Shown here: one piece after another, positions 34,265 to 45,660 of the stretch | Layout: the number at the start of each line of letters is the position of its first letter | Position numbering within the stretch: position 1 is the first letter of the stretch | Assembly: GCA_036365145.1 (NCBI GenBank) | Contig: JAEOAD010001608.1 | Span: 248,001 to 312,000, forward strand | From: Orientallactaga sibirica | Taxonomy: Eukaryota; Chordata; Mammalia; Rodentia; Dipodidae | DNA: 64,000 nt | Direction of reading: 5' to 3' | Made by a program: the position numbers and the translations under genes | Notes under the pieces: model-generated | Databases searched by the model: none | Seen by the model: the letters and a program-made list of their open reading frames with translations, nothing else | What the model was told of the DNA's origin: nothing

Positions 34265-37200
34265 TTGAGAAAAATTACTTGATGTAAATTTTGCTTTAAT
34301 TGTTTCAATACAAAAGTATTTAAAAATTAGTTTCTAAAATAAAGCAATTTAATCAATGCACATTTCTATAATTAAACATAAAGGTTACTCTATGATAAAC
34401 ATTCTGCTGGCCTAAACAATGCATGTTTTCCCTTGGACTGAGATTGCCTTTTCCCAGAAGACAGCTCTTCATGTGGTAAGCATACAGAATTGTCCTTCAA
34501 TTCTTCAGAGACATTCCTTCCTTCCCAGCATGCAGAGTGTTCTATCCCTATACAAACAGGGAAATTAAGGAGTCTTCAAATAGGAATACAGGAGAGGCTG
34601 AAAAAGAAGAAGAAGATACTCTAATTGTTTGGGGACATGGAAGTTCTAGAAACACTTGGGTATGTAAACAGCACACTAAATAGTGTCTTGGAAAATCATC
34701 TTGATGGAAAATTTCCAGTTTCATGTGTGGTTTCATAAAATCTCTAACACATCTTTATCTGTCAAAATTCTTAGTATAAATCAAGAAGAAAACTTTTGTT
34801 TCTTCAGTTTTTCATTCAGACCATATTGAAAACTATAGTTGAGGGCACTGGAGGCAGAAGGCTTGCCAGTAAAGTTCCTTCTCTTGGAGATATGAAGGAA
34901 GAATTAGAAACAACCTACAATTTGTCCAGATACCAAGTGGATTTTTCTCACAAAGAAGAGGAGAAAGTTGGCAATCGAGTTTTTCAAACAATAGAAATAC
35001 AGTGAAATTTATAATTCCTGTTGTTGACGATTCAGGGGGGATAAAATTGTAATGTATTGCTGAAAAGTATGAGTGTCTCTTACTATGCATGGGCCCTTCA
35101 CAACCATGTATACTTGAACTATGCCATCTTTCTGGCCATCACATGCCTCATCTTTAATGGGGATGGTATTATGAAGATTAATGACAGGAGATAAAATAAT
35201 ATACATGGAGCCCATAGAATAATACCTGATACATAGTAAATGTCCAATGAGAAGCAGTGGGCATTTAAAAACTTTCAAGTCTTTGAAGTGGAGTAGCTGG
35301 TTAGGTGGACATGCTCCTTCATGTCTGATGAAATTAAAACTGTGTTATGATTTTAATCCTCATGTTAAGTATAAACAACTTACAGCAAACACATATTCAT
35401 CCTGGAATACTTTTTCATACTGATTTTGTAAATTTAAGCAGTTGACATTTGAGAGAATGCATAGACTACTGATTGTAATAATGGCATGCTGAACTGTTTA
35501 TAGATATTGACATACAACAGAATTTACTATTGTACAGTTCTCACAAGGAGAAACCGTGTAAGAAAGGCTGTGAAAGGTAAGAAGGAGTGACAAGATTCAT
35601 AGAGTGGAGTCTACTGATGTAACTACATCCATTTTTCCCTAATCATGTTTGACATTGTGCAGGTACTCAGTTCCTGCCTCAGAATACTGGGAAAGTTGAA
35701 AAGCTTGAAGTTTTGGACAACGTAGGGCTAGTTGTCATGATAGGCTGTCTCCCTTCAAAGAGCTGAATCCCCAAAGAGCAGGAGAGAAGTTTCAGACACC
35801 CTCTAGGAGGGGTGCCAGTTGGGGCACAGGAAGAGTGTCATGCCATTTTAGAAAGAGTAAAATACCTTTGGCAAAATCAGTGGGAATCACTGATGAAAGC
35901 TAAAACATACTGAGTTTGGAAGAGAATGCATTTCTCAGATGGTCACAAAAGGGAATATACTTAACTACAGAGTAAGCAGATGAGGAATAAATGTCTTATT
36001 TGTTAATGGTAATTCTGGATCAAATATATAGTGAATGTGTTAAGTAATTTATAAGAAAGGTTTGTATAGTTAGAATTTTATATATCTTTTAGCTAGCCAT
36101 AACGAGTTACTTAACAAAATGTATGTAGATGTGACTGATATACATAGTGTACATGTAGGTGAACATGAAATTTACTGCTTGACTGACTCACAAAACTCTA
36201 CTAATCATGACACTATGACCCCTAATCCATTAATATAAGTGTGTATAAAAGATGAAACAAAAGAAAATGAGAAGGTATTTTAGTCTTGTTTTATATGGGA
36301 CATATTGCAAAAATATTAAAATTCTCATAACTAGTGCTTTATTAATAAAATGTAACTTTGAGGCTGATTTACTGGAACTTTTTTCATTATTGATTATTAA
36401 ACTATCACTAGTGCATATAATTTAACATTGTCTATGGCAATGCTTGCCCATTTTATTTCATGTTTAGGACAAGTATAGAAAATGCAAACATGTTTATTAT
36501 TGCAGCATTATTTACTGAGTTACAATTAAAAGAGCATGACTTCTAAAGGACATATTTTATTTTTCTGCTAATTTGATTTTACTTCTAATTGTGAATATAG
36601 ATCTTTAAATATGATGCAAGCATTACATTTTCTTCCTTTTGATGAGATCTAGTGTCCTGTGTGATTGCCTTCTTTGCATTATTAAGTTTGTCATTAATAC
36701 AAACCTCAGAGGTGGCAGAATTATCTTTTCTGAACTTCTATTTTAATTTTAAATGATGATTTTATTTTTAAAAACTTCAGTAGTTAATGCTTACATTTTA
36801 TGTGCTGAGATTGTAATTGGGAACTTTTCCATAGATTCTTCTTTTATAAGGAATGATTTAACTTATTTAAAGTCCATATTCAGTGTAGAGTTTTGGAGAA
36901 GTATATGTTATTTATTGGTCTCCTATAATGGGCTTTATTTCTTCTCTCTGTAGATATGACAGTGTCCAGGTTGGGAAAGATTTCTGTTCACTCCTGACCA
37001 CATTCTCTGACAATGGCAAGCATGATTAATTACAGTCCTTACTCCCTCATAAGATGCATGAAGATTCAAATTGTTTCTCAAGAGTTTACTTTAGGAAATT
37101 TACAGTAACAAAAAATCAAATATAATATTAGAAATATATATTATTAAGTTTTATCTTCACTTCAGTCTGACTGACTTCCCATTATTATCCCTCCCAAAAT

Positions 37201-37362
37201 TTCTCATTTTCTCTTCTAGATCAAATAAATGAATTCAATGTAATTTTTCTTCTGAGTGCAATAGAGATGTGTAATTAGAAAACAAAACTGGACTGAAGCA
37301 ACTGTTTATCAGAATTGTAAAATTACATGATTGCTCTTTTACACACAATTTCTTTGGAAACC
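34265..37362. other. Upstream region of OR gene 2 (block A), shared with blocks B and C
   Basis: No coding gene. Conserved landmarks with B and C include 'ggagaaac..gttt.tttct.cag.tt' near 34785, 'gaaatttataattcctgttgttg' near 35005, 'gagtgtctcttactatgcatgggcc' near 35070, 'gacattgtgcaggtactcagttcctgcctc' near 35650 and 'tctctgacaatggcaagcatgatta' near 37002. Functional first exons or control sequences could lie among these, but none can be named. Confidence 0.6.
37203..37219 (+). promoter_or_regulatory. Candidate 3' splice site ahead of OR gene 2
   Basis: 'ctcattttctcttctag' ends in AG at 37218-37219, a good pyrimidine tract plus TAG, 143 bp before the ATG. The paralogous position has CAG in gene 3 and no AG in the 47.6 kb pseudogene. 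Use as an acceptor is inferred. Confidence 0.45.
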
Positions 37363-38298
37363 ATGCAAAACCAGAGCTTTGTCACTGAATTTGTCTTCCT
37401 GAGCCTATCACAGAACCCAAGTGTCCAAAAAGTAGTATTTCTTGTATTTTTGTTTGTCTACATTGCAACCATTAGTGGCAACATGCTAATTTCAGTGACC
37501 ATCCTGGTCAGCCCTGCACTGCTGGGCTCTCCCATGTACTTCTTCCTGGCATTCCTGTCCTTGCTGGATGCATGTTTTTCCTCTGCCATCACTCCAAAGA
37601 TGATCATGGACTTGCTGCATGAGAGGAAGACCATCTCCTTTGAAGGGTGCATGACACAGCTCTTTGCTGAACACTTCTTTGGTGGGACAGAGATGATTGT
37701 CCTCACAGCCATGGCCTATGACCGTTATGTGGCCATTTGCAAGCCCTTGCACTATTCTTCCATCATGAACTGGAGGCTGTGTGGTTCTCTGATAGGGATT
37801 GCCTGGACTGGGGGCTTCCTGCACTCCATCATACAAATCATCTTCACTTTGCAGCTGCCCTTCTGTGGGCCCAATGTCATTGATCACTTCATGTGTGACT
37901 TGTTCCCATTGCTGGAGCTTGCCTGCACTGACACTCACATCTTTGGCCTTTTGGTGGTGGCCAACAGTGGGTTGATCAGCATCATAGTTTTCTTCCTGTT
38001 GCTTGTCTCCTACTGCTACATCTTATTCTCTCTGAGACACCACAGCTCTGAAGGGCGGCGGAAGGCTCTGTCCACCTGTGGGTCCCACATTGCTGTTGTG
38101 GTTTTGTTCTTTGTTCCATGCATATTTATATATGCACGACCTCCAATATCCTTCTCCTTTGACAAATTGGTAGCCATATTTTATACATTAATAACCCCAT
38201 TTCTTAACCCCATAATTTATACTTTTAGGAATAAGGAAGTGAAAAATTCCATGAAGAAACTGTGGAAGAGATTAGTGGTGGTTTCTGATGAAAACTAA
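37363..38298 (+). CDS. Olfactory receptor, class II, family 4 (OR4C-like), intact
   Basis: An intact, intronless 311-residue odorant receptor. A frame-open ATG lies 36 bases upstream (37327), but the start at 37363 (MQNQSF) is shared by all paralogues and gives the normal N-terminus with the Asn3-Gln-Ser sequon. Motifs: GN at 39-40, LGSPMYFF at 54-61, [10 protein letters not shown] at 117-126, SY at 216-217, KALSTCGSH at 234-242, PFLNPIIY at 279-286, and ECL2 cysteines 168, 178 and 188 with Cys96 in TM3. It is predicted to signal through Golf in olfactory neurons; ligand unknown. Bases 37809-38114 (about residues 150-250, TM4 to TM6) are identical to gene 3, while TM2-TM3 and the ends differ. 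It ends block A. The downstream 'ttaaataaattt' could serve as a polyadenylation signal. Confidence 0.97.
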   Translation: MQNQSFVTEFVFLSLSQNPSVQKVVFLVFLFVYIATISGNMLISVTILVSPALLGSPMYFFLAFLSLLDACFSSAITPKMIMDLLHERKTISFEGCMTQLFAEHFFGGTEMIVLTAMAYDRYVAICKPLHYSSIMNWRLCGSLIGIAWTGGFLHSIIQIIFTLQLPFCGPNVIDHFMCDLFPLLELACTDTHIFGLLVVANSGLISIIVFFLLLVSYCYILFSLRHHSSEGRRKALSTCGSHIAVVVLFFVPCIFIYARPPISFSFDKLVAIFYTLITPFLNPIIYTFRNKEVKNSMKKLWKRLVVVSDEN

Positions 38299-39055
38299 AA
38301 TTAAATAAATTTCATGAAATTATAATAATATAATAATATATAATTATATATATTATATATGAAAATATAATAAATATATATTATAATAATAAAAATAATA
38401 AAATAAGTAAAGTCAAATTTTCTGGACAAAAGCTTCATGGGATACTCATTCTCTGTAGTGAGATAATGTAATTATATAGAAGTAACATTTGGGGAGGTTA
38501 AAATGTTAATTTTACTTTTACATTAGATTTGTACCTTCAGTTGGAAACTTGACAGCTTCTTATGTAAATTAAATAGAAATTAATTTTGTACTTTCTTAGA
38601 ATATAGCACAAGTCAATACAAATTAGAATTAACTATTGTACTATTTGATATTAACTCCATGCCTTGAAAAAATAGTGAAAGGAAAATAAAACACTGACGT
38701 TATTTCCACCAAATTTCAAGTGACATGAAATATTGATTTTGGATAGTCACTCCTGTGTCTTTAAGAAACCAACAACCTGAACTTAGGAAGGGCAGAAGAA
38801 AGAATCTTTACAGAACTTATACTGTCAGTGTTCCTGGCTCATGTGTCTCCATCATGTCAGGTGGGTCCATTGTCATTTACTACAGGATTTGATTTACTTT
38901 TTGAATTTCCTAAGGGATCAACTTGGTGGGCTAATTGCCACATATATTTCTCTTGGGTCAGGTGACAACCATGTAATAATTAGCCCTGGAATTGGAGGTG
39001 GGGGGCATTCCACAAAGAGTCACCAACTAGCATCTTTTTGTGAGGTTTTTGTGTG
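38299..39055. other. 3' flank of OR gene 2 (end of block A)
   Basis: An AT-only stretch of ATA/TAT repeats lies at about 38318-38405. From about 38500 to 38930 it matches the 3' flanks in blocks B and C ('cagttggaaacttgacag', 'catgtgtctccatcatgtcag', 'ctttttgaatttcctaag'). The site that holds a B1 in block B is empty here at about 38790-38812. Confidence 0.6.
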
Positions 39056-39639
39056 AAGTAGAAATTTTGTATGGACACATCATTTCCCTCCTCCCTGTCC
39101 CACTCCACTGAGGGCCCCCACTCAATGGGATTGCTAGTATTTGCCATGGAGCTGTGGGTTATGATTTGTGAGAGTAGAAGTCAGTCATTTTGGTGGGGGC
39201 AATGCATCTGCATATTCCCTCCCTCCCTGTGGCTCTTACATTCTTTCCACCACCTCTTCTGCAAAATTCCTTAATACTTGCTGGGTGTGCTTTAAGTCTA
39301 CATTAGTGTTGAGCTCTCAGCAGCTTCTGATTTCTGCTTTGGTTTGTTTTGAGTATCCTCAGTGTCAGTCTCCAATACTCTGGCCCAGGTTGTCAGGCTC
39401 ATCGTGGAAGCAGGACTCTTAGTCATCTTGCCAATTCCTCTGAGGTTTTACTTAAGCCCTAGTTGCTGTGTGAGGGGTGGTTCATCTCTTGCCAGGGTGA
39501 CAGCTATCCTTTTCTTGTTGATAGATTTTGGTTGTCCTTGGTTCTCACTGCTTCCTGAAAAAGAAAAACAGATTCTCCAAAAAAGAGAGAGATCAGGATA
39601 AGTTAAAAGGGATAAGCATTGGAATTTTGGGAGAGTTTG

Positions 39640-39750
39640 ATGGACCTGGAATTCATGATGTAGTCTCAGGGTGGCCTTGAAGTCAAAGTGATCCTCCTAC
39701 CTCTGCCTCCCAAGTGCTGGGATTAAAGGCATGCACCACCACTCCCAGTT
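39640..39750 (-). repeat. B1-like SINE, antisense, partial
   Basis: 'gacctggaattcatgatgtagtctcagggtggccttg', 'cctcccaagtgctgggattaaaggcatgcaccacc'. Confidence 0.85.
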
Positions 39751-40034
39751 TGTTTGATTTTTTAATTGCTTTGTTTGTTTTTTTGAGCTCTTTGAAGATT
39801 GTATATATTTTGTCTCTATCAGTGGCATAGCTGGCAAAGATACTTTTCCATTCTGTGGGTAGTCAGTTGGCTCTGTTTATTGCGTATTTGTCTGTGAAAA
39901 AGCTTTTTTAGCTTCATGAGATCCCACTGGTTAAGTGATTGTTTAATTTCTTGGGTTACTGGGGTATTGTTCAGGAAGTCTTTTCCTCTTCCTATATCAT
40001 GGAGAATTCTCCTTATTTTTCATCCAGCAGTTTG

Positions 40035-40145
40035 ATCTTTTTAGGGAGAGAGTAAGACAGAGAAAGAGAGAGAGGGAGGATAAATAGAGAATAGATGCAC
40101 CAGGGCCTCAGCCACTGTAAATGAACTCCAGATGCCTGCCCCATC
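40035..40145 (-). repeat. DIP-like SINE fragment, antisense
   Basis: (GA)-rich tract, 'gatgcaccagggcctcagccactgtaaatgaactccagatgcc'; the tRNA-like head is missing. Confidence 0.75.
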
Positions 40146-40631
40146 TGAAAGTTTCTGGTGTTATGTTGAGGTCTTTAATCCATTTGGAGTTGATTTTTGT
40201 GTATGATAAGAAAAGTGGGTCTAGTTTCATTTTACTACATGTATTGACCAATTTGCCTAGCACCATTTGTTGAAGGTGCTGTCTTTTCTCCAGTCTATGT
40301 TATTGGCATCTTTGTCAGAGATTAAGTAGCTATATTTACTTGAACTCTGGACTGGGTCTTCAATTCTGTCCTATTTGTCTATAAATCTGTTTTTATGGTA
40401 GCACCATGCTGTGTTTGTTACTATGGCTTTGTAGTTTAGCTTTAGATCAGGTATCAGATTACCTCTAGAGGTAATCTTTTGCTGAGGATATTTATGGATG
40501 TCTGAGGACTTCTGCCATTCCATATGAATTTTGTGATTTTTTTTTCTATCTCTGTGAATAATGATGATGGAATTTTTATTATTATTGCATTGAATCTGTA
40601 TATTGCTTTTTGTAGAATTGCCATTTTCTTT

Positions 40632-40850
40632 TAAAAAAATCTTTTTCTGTATTTTATTTGAGAGAAACAAAGAGGAAGATATCCATATATAGAGAGAATG
40701 GACATGCCAGGGTCTCCAGCCACTGCAACAAACTCCAGACATATGCACCATCTTGTGTATCTGGTTTATGTGGATACTGGGGATTTGAAGCTTGGTCTTT
40801 AGGCTTCTTAGCAAGCACCTTAACCACTAAGCCATCTCTCCAATCTAGAA
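40632..40850 (-). repeat. DIP-like SINE, antisense
   Basis: 'ggacatgccagggtctccagccactgc', 'gtatctggtttatgtggatactgggg', 'accttaaccactaagccatctctcc'. 'agaattgccatttt' flanks it on both sides (about 40614-40627 and 40847-40860), a clear target duplication. Confidence 0.88.
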
Positions 40851-41204
40851 TTGCCATTTTTACAATATTTACTCTACTTATCCATTAGCATGGGAGGTCT
40901 TTCCATCTTCTCATGTCCTCCTCTATTTCTTTCTTGAGTGTTTTTATGTTTTCATTATATAGGTCTTCCATATCATTGGTTAATTTTATTCCCAGTTGTT
41001 TGACTTATTTTTGTGGTATTGAAAATGAGATAGCCTTGCTTATTTCTTTCTCTGTATATTTGTCTTTTGCAAGTAGGTAGGCTATTGGTTTTTGTGTGTT
41101 GATTTTGCATCCTGCCACTTTGCTCAAGGAATTTATCTCTTTTACAAAGTTTGTGATAATCTTTCAGGTCATGTCATCTGCAAATAGGGCTAGTTTGACT
41201 TTTT

Positions 41205-41425
41205 TTTTTAATTTAATTTTATTTATTCATTTGAGAGAGAGAGAGAGAGAGGCAGGTAGAGAGAGACAATGGGCACACCAGGGCCTCCAGCCACTCTAAA
41301 CAAACTCCAGATGCATGTGCCACCTTATGCTTCTGGCTTATGTGGGTACTGGGGAATTAAGCTTTGAACCGGGGTCATTAGGCTTTATAGGCAATCAATT
41401 AACCACTAAGCTACCTCTCCAGCCC
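41205..41425 (-). repeat. DIP-like SINE, antisense
   Basis: T-rich start, (GA)n at 41234-41250, 'gggcacaccagggcctccagccactc', 'aattaaccactaagctacctctccagcc'. 'gtttgactt' before and 'ctgacttctttt' after suggest a short duplicated target. Confidence 0.85.
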
Positions 41426-41508
41426 CTGACTTCTTTTTTCTCTAACTTTTTTCTCTATTTTTATCCCTTTTATATCACTCTTCTGTCTTCTTGCTAAGTC
41501 TAGAACTT

Positions 41509-42168
41509 CTTTTTTTAATATATATTTTAATTAGTTTTGTATATAGTATATATACAGCCATGATACTACCATTGTTAGCCTTCTCCCTGTCCTGTGTTTT
41601 GTCTCATCCACCCACCCAACCATCCCTATTGTCCAGTCCTTGAGATGTTTAGTAGGTTTGTCAACATTTAGGGAAAATACAAATTAAGAGCCACAGATGA
41701 GTGAGACCATGTGATGCTTATCTTTCTGTGATTGGGTGAGTTTGCTAAGAATGGTCTTTTCCAAGTTTGACCATGTTTCTTCAAATTGCTTTGTGTCATT
41801 TTTCCTTACTGCTGTGTGGAATTCCATAGTGCAGATATACCACATCTTGGTTATCTATTCATCTAATGATGCACATCTGGGTTGATTCCAGCTCTTAGCT
41901 ATTATGAATTGAGCAACTATAAACACGGTTGAGCAAATATCTCTGACGTGAGGCTTGGAGCTTTTAGGGTAAATGTCCAGTAAGGGGATAACTGGGTCTG
42001 TTGGTACTTCTATAGTCATCCTTTTTAGGAGTCTCCATATTGTTTGCCATAGTGGTTGTACCCACTGATATTCCTGCCAACAGTGAATGAGGGTTCCTAT
42101 TTTTCCACATCCTTACCAGCATTTGTTGTCATTATATCTTTACTTTTTCTGTCGTTACTGTGGTAGGG
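41509..42168 (-). mobile_element. L1 3'-end insertion nested in the older L1, antisense
   Basis: A 5'-truncated L1 whose T-rich left end (poly(A) on the minus strand) is followed by antisense ORF2 C-terminus ('gctgtgtggaattccatagtgc', 'aaggggataactgggtctgttgg'). CTAGAACTT occurs on both sides (41500-41508 and 42169-42177), and the host L1 resumes directly after the second copy. Confidence 0.7.
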
Positions 42169-43027
42169 CTAGAACTTTTAACAGGATGTTGAAGAGAAGT
42201 GGTGAGAATGGACACCCCTGATTTGTTTCCAATCTCAGTGGGAACTCCTTGAGTCTTGATTTGGCATTAGGTATTTTGTACGTAGTCTTTATTATGTTGA
42301 GCTAAAAACCATCTATGCCTATTCTCTGTAGTGTTTTAATCATGAAATGATGTTGTATTTTGTCTAATGCCTTCCCCGCACCTATTGAAATGATCATCTG
42401 GTTCTTCTGTTTAAGATTATTTAGCTAGTGTATTATATTAATAGGTTTCTGCATGTTGAACTATCTTTGCATTCCTGGGATGAAGCCTGCTTGGTCCAGG
42501 TGGATGGGGCTTTTGGTGATTTTGAAGACTTCTGTTTGTGTGGATCTTGTTCAGGATTTTTGCATCTAAGTTCATCTGGGATGTAGGTCTACACTTTTTT
42601 ATCTTGTATCTCTGTCTAATTTTGGTATTCCGTATTGGTATTCTAGCTTTGTAGAAAGAATTGGGGAACATTCCTTGTTCTCTATGTGAAAAAGCTTTAG
42701 AATAAGTAATTTCAGTTCTCTGATGAAGGTTTGGTAAACTGGCTGAGAATCCATAAGGTTCTGGATTTTTTTTTTCTTTTGGGGAGGGTTTTTTTTTATT
42801 ATATTTCGATTTTGATGGATGTAATAGGTTTGTTTAGGAGATTTACTTGCTCTGAATTTACTTATGGTAGGTGGTATATGTGTAGAAATTCACCCATTTG
42901 TTCCATGTTGCCCAATTGTGTAGAGTGGAGCTTTCAGAAATATGTCCAGATGATTCTTTGAATTTCATTGATGTCTGGTGTGGCCTCTCCCTTTTCATTT
43001 CTAATTTTGTTACTTTGAGAATTCTCT

Positions 43028-43100
43028 TTTTTCCTTTTTTAAATTTTTTTATTTATTTGAGAGAGGGAAAGGGAGAAAGAGAGAGAGGTGGGGACTTGTC
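43028..43100 (-). repeat. DIP-like SINE fragment, antisense
   Basis: 'tttttatttatttgagagagggaaagggagaaagagagagagg', only the CT/GA-rich tail region. Confidence 0.6.
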
Positions 43101-43271
43101 CTTTGGTTATATCAAATATCATTTAAAAAAGTAAAAATAAAATGAATTGCTATAAATTGTGCTTTTGTCTAAAGGCCAATAATTTCAAAATCAGTTTCCA
43201 AGAGAAAACAACCTTTTGAACAATTAATACATTTTTACATAAGTAAGAATTAATTATCTTTTTGTAAAATG

Positions 43272-43503
43272 TTTTATTTATTTATTTATTTGAGAAAAGA
43301 GAGAGAGAGAGAGGAATGAATGAGTGTCATTGTTTCTCGGCCTTTTGGTTAAGATCAGGTGAGAATGGGTGCCAGGGCCTCTAGCCATTGCAAATGAACT
43401 CCAGACACATTGTGAATCTGGATATGTAACTACTGAGGAATTAAAACTGGGTCCTTAGGCTTTGCAGGCAGTCACCTTAACTGCTAGATCATCTCTCTAG
43501 CCC
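43272..43503 (-). repeat. DIP-like SINE, antisense, interrupted by a U2 fragment
   Basis: (TTTA)n and (GA)n start, then after the U2 insert 'gaatgggtgccagggcctctagccattgc', 'ccttaactgctagatcatctctctagcc'. Confidence 0.85.
43329..43361 (+). pseudogene. U2 snRNA 5'-end fragment (retropseudogene)
   Basis: Thirty-three bases match the first 33 nucleotides of U2 spliceosomal RNA at about 29 positions; 'tctcggccttttgg' and 'taagatca' are intact. The differences are of the C-to-T or A-to-G kind. It stops abruptly after position 33, so it cannot function. The SINE wording 'gaatgggtgcca' right after it is echoed just before it as 'gaatgagtgtca' (43317-43328), which looks like a target duplication. 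It is too short for an snRNA gene. Confidence 0.75.
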
Positions 43504-44228
43504 CAAGAATTGATATTTTTAAATAAGTATTCTACTGCCCTAAATAATATATGTTTCCTTATGGAATAATGCTGTTTTTCCCAGAAGGCAGATAGTTATT
43601 TGGTAATCACATAGCATTGTCCATCAATTCTGTAAAGACACTATCTTCCTTCCCAGCATACAAGGTGCTCTAAATTACACATGCTTGGAAATAAAAGCAT
43701 CTTCACATAGAAATGCAGAAGAATTTAAAATAAGAGAAAAAAAACCCTCTTAGTTGTTTGGGGACATGGAAGTTTCACAAACACTCAAACACTTAATATG
43801 TATTCAACATGCCAAATTGTGCTTGGAAAGTCAAGTATATGGAAAACTTCCAAGCCCTGAGGTAGGTGTGACTGTAGGATCAAAGCATATTATAGACATC
43901 TCTTTAAATTCTTGTTACAAATCAAGATGGAAATGTTTGTTTCTCCAGTTTTCTCCTCAGATGCTGGTTGTGACCACATTTGAGGGTACTGGGGACATTA
44001 TCTGGCTTGTGAGATGTTACATTTACCTTCTCATTGCTGGCAGCTGATAGGAGGAAAGTCTTATAGTCTCAAAGGGAAGGTTCATTATGACAAGGGAAAA
44101 CGAAGCTGGACATCACCTCTACCACAGTGGGTGGAAAACAGCTGCAGGAGAGTGAATGGAGTTCTAGAAAAGGAGAGCTGGCTATATAATAACCTTAAGC
44201 CTGCCTTCAAGAATATACCTCCTTCCAG

Positions 44229-44511
44229 GGCTGGAGAGATGGCTTAGCGGTTAAGGCACCTGCCTGCTAAGTCTAAGAACCCAGTTCCAATCTCCAGGTC
44301 CCACGTTTAGCAAGATGCAAAGTGACACAAGGGCGCAATGCTGCACTTGCCCACAAGGGGGCGCACACATCTGGATTTCGTTCACAGCACCTGAGAGACT
44401 GTTGGCACGCCCATTATGTATCTGTCTCCCTCTCCCTCTCTCTCTCTGACTGTCTCTCTGTGTCTCTCTCCAAAAATAAAAAATAAAAAAATTAATTTTT
44501 TTTTTTAAAAA
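44229..44511 (+). repeat. DIP-like SINE, sense, full-length long variant
   Basis: The best complete copy in the window: head 'ctggagagatggcttagcgg' with A- and B-box-like segments, 'cccacaagggggcgcac' at 44350-44366, a CT-rich tract at 44420-44470 and a mixed A-rich tail. It is flanked by AAGAATATACCTCCTTCCAG (44209-44228) and the same text minus one C (44512-44530), a target duplication. Confidence 0.92.
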
Positions 44512-45324
44512 AAGAATATACCTCTTCCAGCAGGGCTCCCCCTCCCAACCTGCCGGGTTCAATCACAACATGCATTTCTGGGAGACATCTGATCAAACCA
44601 CTCAAAGAAGGAAGAGTTAAAGACAACTTTCCCAGTTTGTCCAAACACTGAGTGACAGAGAACAGCAGACAGTCATCACCAGAGTTTTCAAAGACTAGAA
44701 AGACAATAATAAGATTTATAATTCCTATTGCTGCATTTTAGGAGAGGGATGACATTTGTGATGTGTTGCTGAAAATATGAGTGCCTCTTACTATTCATGG
44801 GCCTATCAACAACCATGTATAGTTGAGCTAACTATGCCATTTTTCTTTAAAAGGTGATAGATTTATTTACTTTGAAGAGAACCCAGAGCATTGTTATCTT
44901 TAATGGGAATTGTGTTACCAAGATGAATGACAGGAGAAGTGGGTAAAATAATATACATGGAGCCCATAGACTAGCACCTGATACATAGTAAATTTAAATG
45001 AGAAACAGCAGCTATTTAAAAAATAATTAAAACTTTGAGTTGTACTCAGGGTACTGAGAATGTTGGAAAAGCTAAAGCTCTAGATTTTGTAGGGCTAGTT
45101 TTCATGACAGGATGTCTCCTGTCAAATAAGCTAAATACCCATGGAGAGACGCTTCAGAACAGTGCCAGTAGGAGCAGAAGGGAATCCTGCCATTTCAGAA
45201 ACAGTAAGAGCATAAAGCTTATGACATTTAAAGAAATCAGCAGAGCATCACTGGCAGGAGCAAAAAAGTACTGAAATCAGAAGAGAACTTATCTCCCAGA
45301 TAATTACAGAAAGGGATATGCTTA

Positions 45325-45660
45325 TGTAGTAGGCAGCCTCAGGTCCCTGAGATGAACTTCCAAAGCAGGTACAGTTATAGGGGAAGGGATTTATTGAAAA
45401 CAGAGGGGAAGTTCCATAATGGCAGAAGAAGCTGGCCTACTTTCACAGGTCCAAGCACAGAGAGAAAAGCCCAAGCCATCACCAAAAAGCAAATGAGTGA
45501 ATTTCAGGAACTCCAGGCTGAACTCCAGCACTTTGCATATCTTTAAACTGGAATTCCAAATCCACCACCACACCTCCTCCAGCCAGGTGGCTGCAGATAT
45601 AAATTACAAACTTTAATAGAATCCTGAATATATTGGGGGCCATCCATTTAAGCTACCACA
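45325..45660 (-). mobile_element. MaLR-like solo LTR, antisense
   Basis: Same family as 14225-14602 ('ccaaagcaggtacagttatagggg', 'gttccataatggcagaagaagctgg', 'ggccatccatttaagctaccaca'). The flanks GCTTA and ACTTA are a near-perfect 5-bp duplication, and block A has the uninterrupted site 'aatatacttaactacagagtaagc' (about 35954-35977). Confidence 0.7.

Larger units (their letters stand above)
39060..43030 (-). repeat. Antisense L1, composite, with nested insertions
   Basis: On the + strand, 39060-39560 matches L1 3'-UTR wording. From about 39770 the antisense of ORF2 runs on ('ccatttggagttgatttttgtgtatg', 'accatgctgtgtttgttactatggctttgtag', 'gcattgaatctgtatattgc') and continues past 42180 through the reverse transcriptase region ('aatgccttccccgcacc', 'cattcctgggatgaagcctgc') to about 43030 ('tcccttttcatttctaattttg'). 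A B1 copy, three DIP copies and a second L1 3' end are inserted in it. The minus-strand ORFs at 40371-40814 and 42438-42671 are ORF2 fragments. No intact frame remains. Confidence 0.8.

Noticed and set aside
43329..43361. Functional U2 snRNA gene
   Set aside because: Only the first 33 nucleotides are present, with several substitutions and no promoter elements; it is a retropseudogene fragment.
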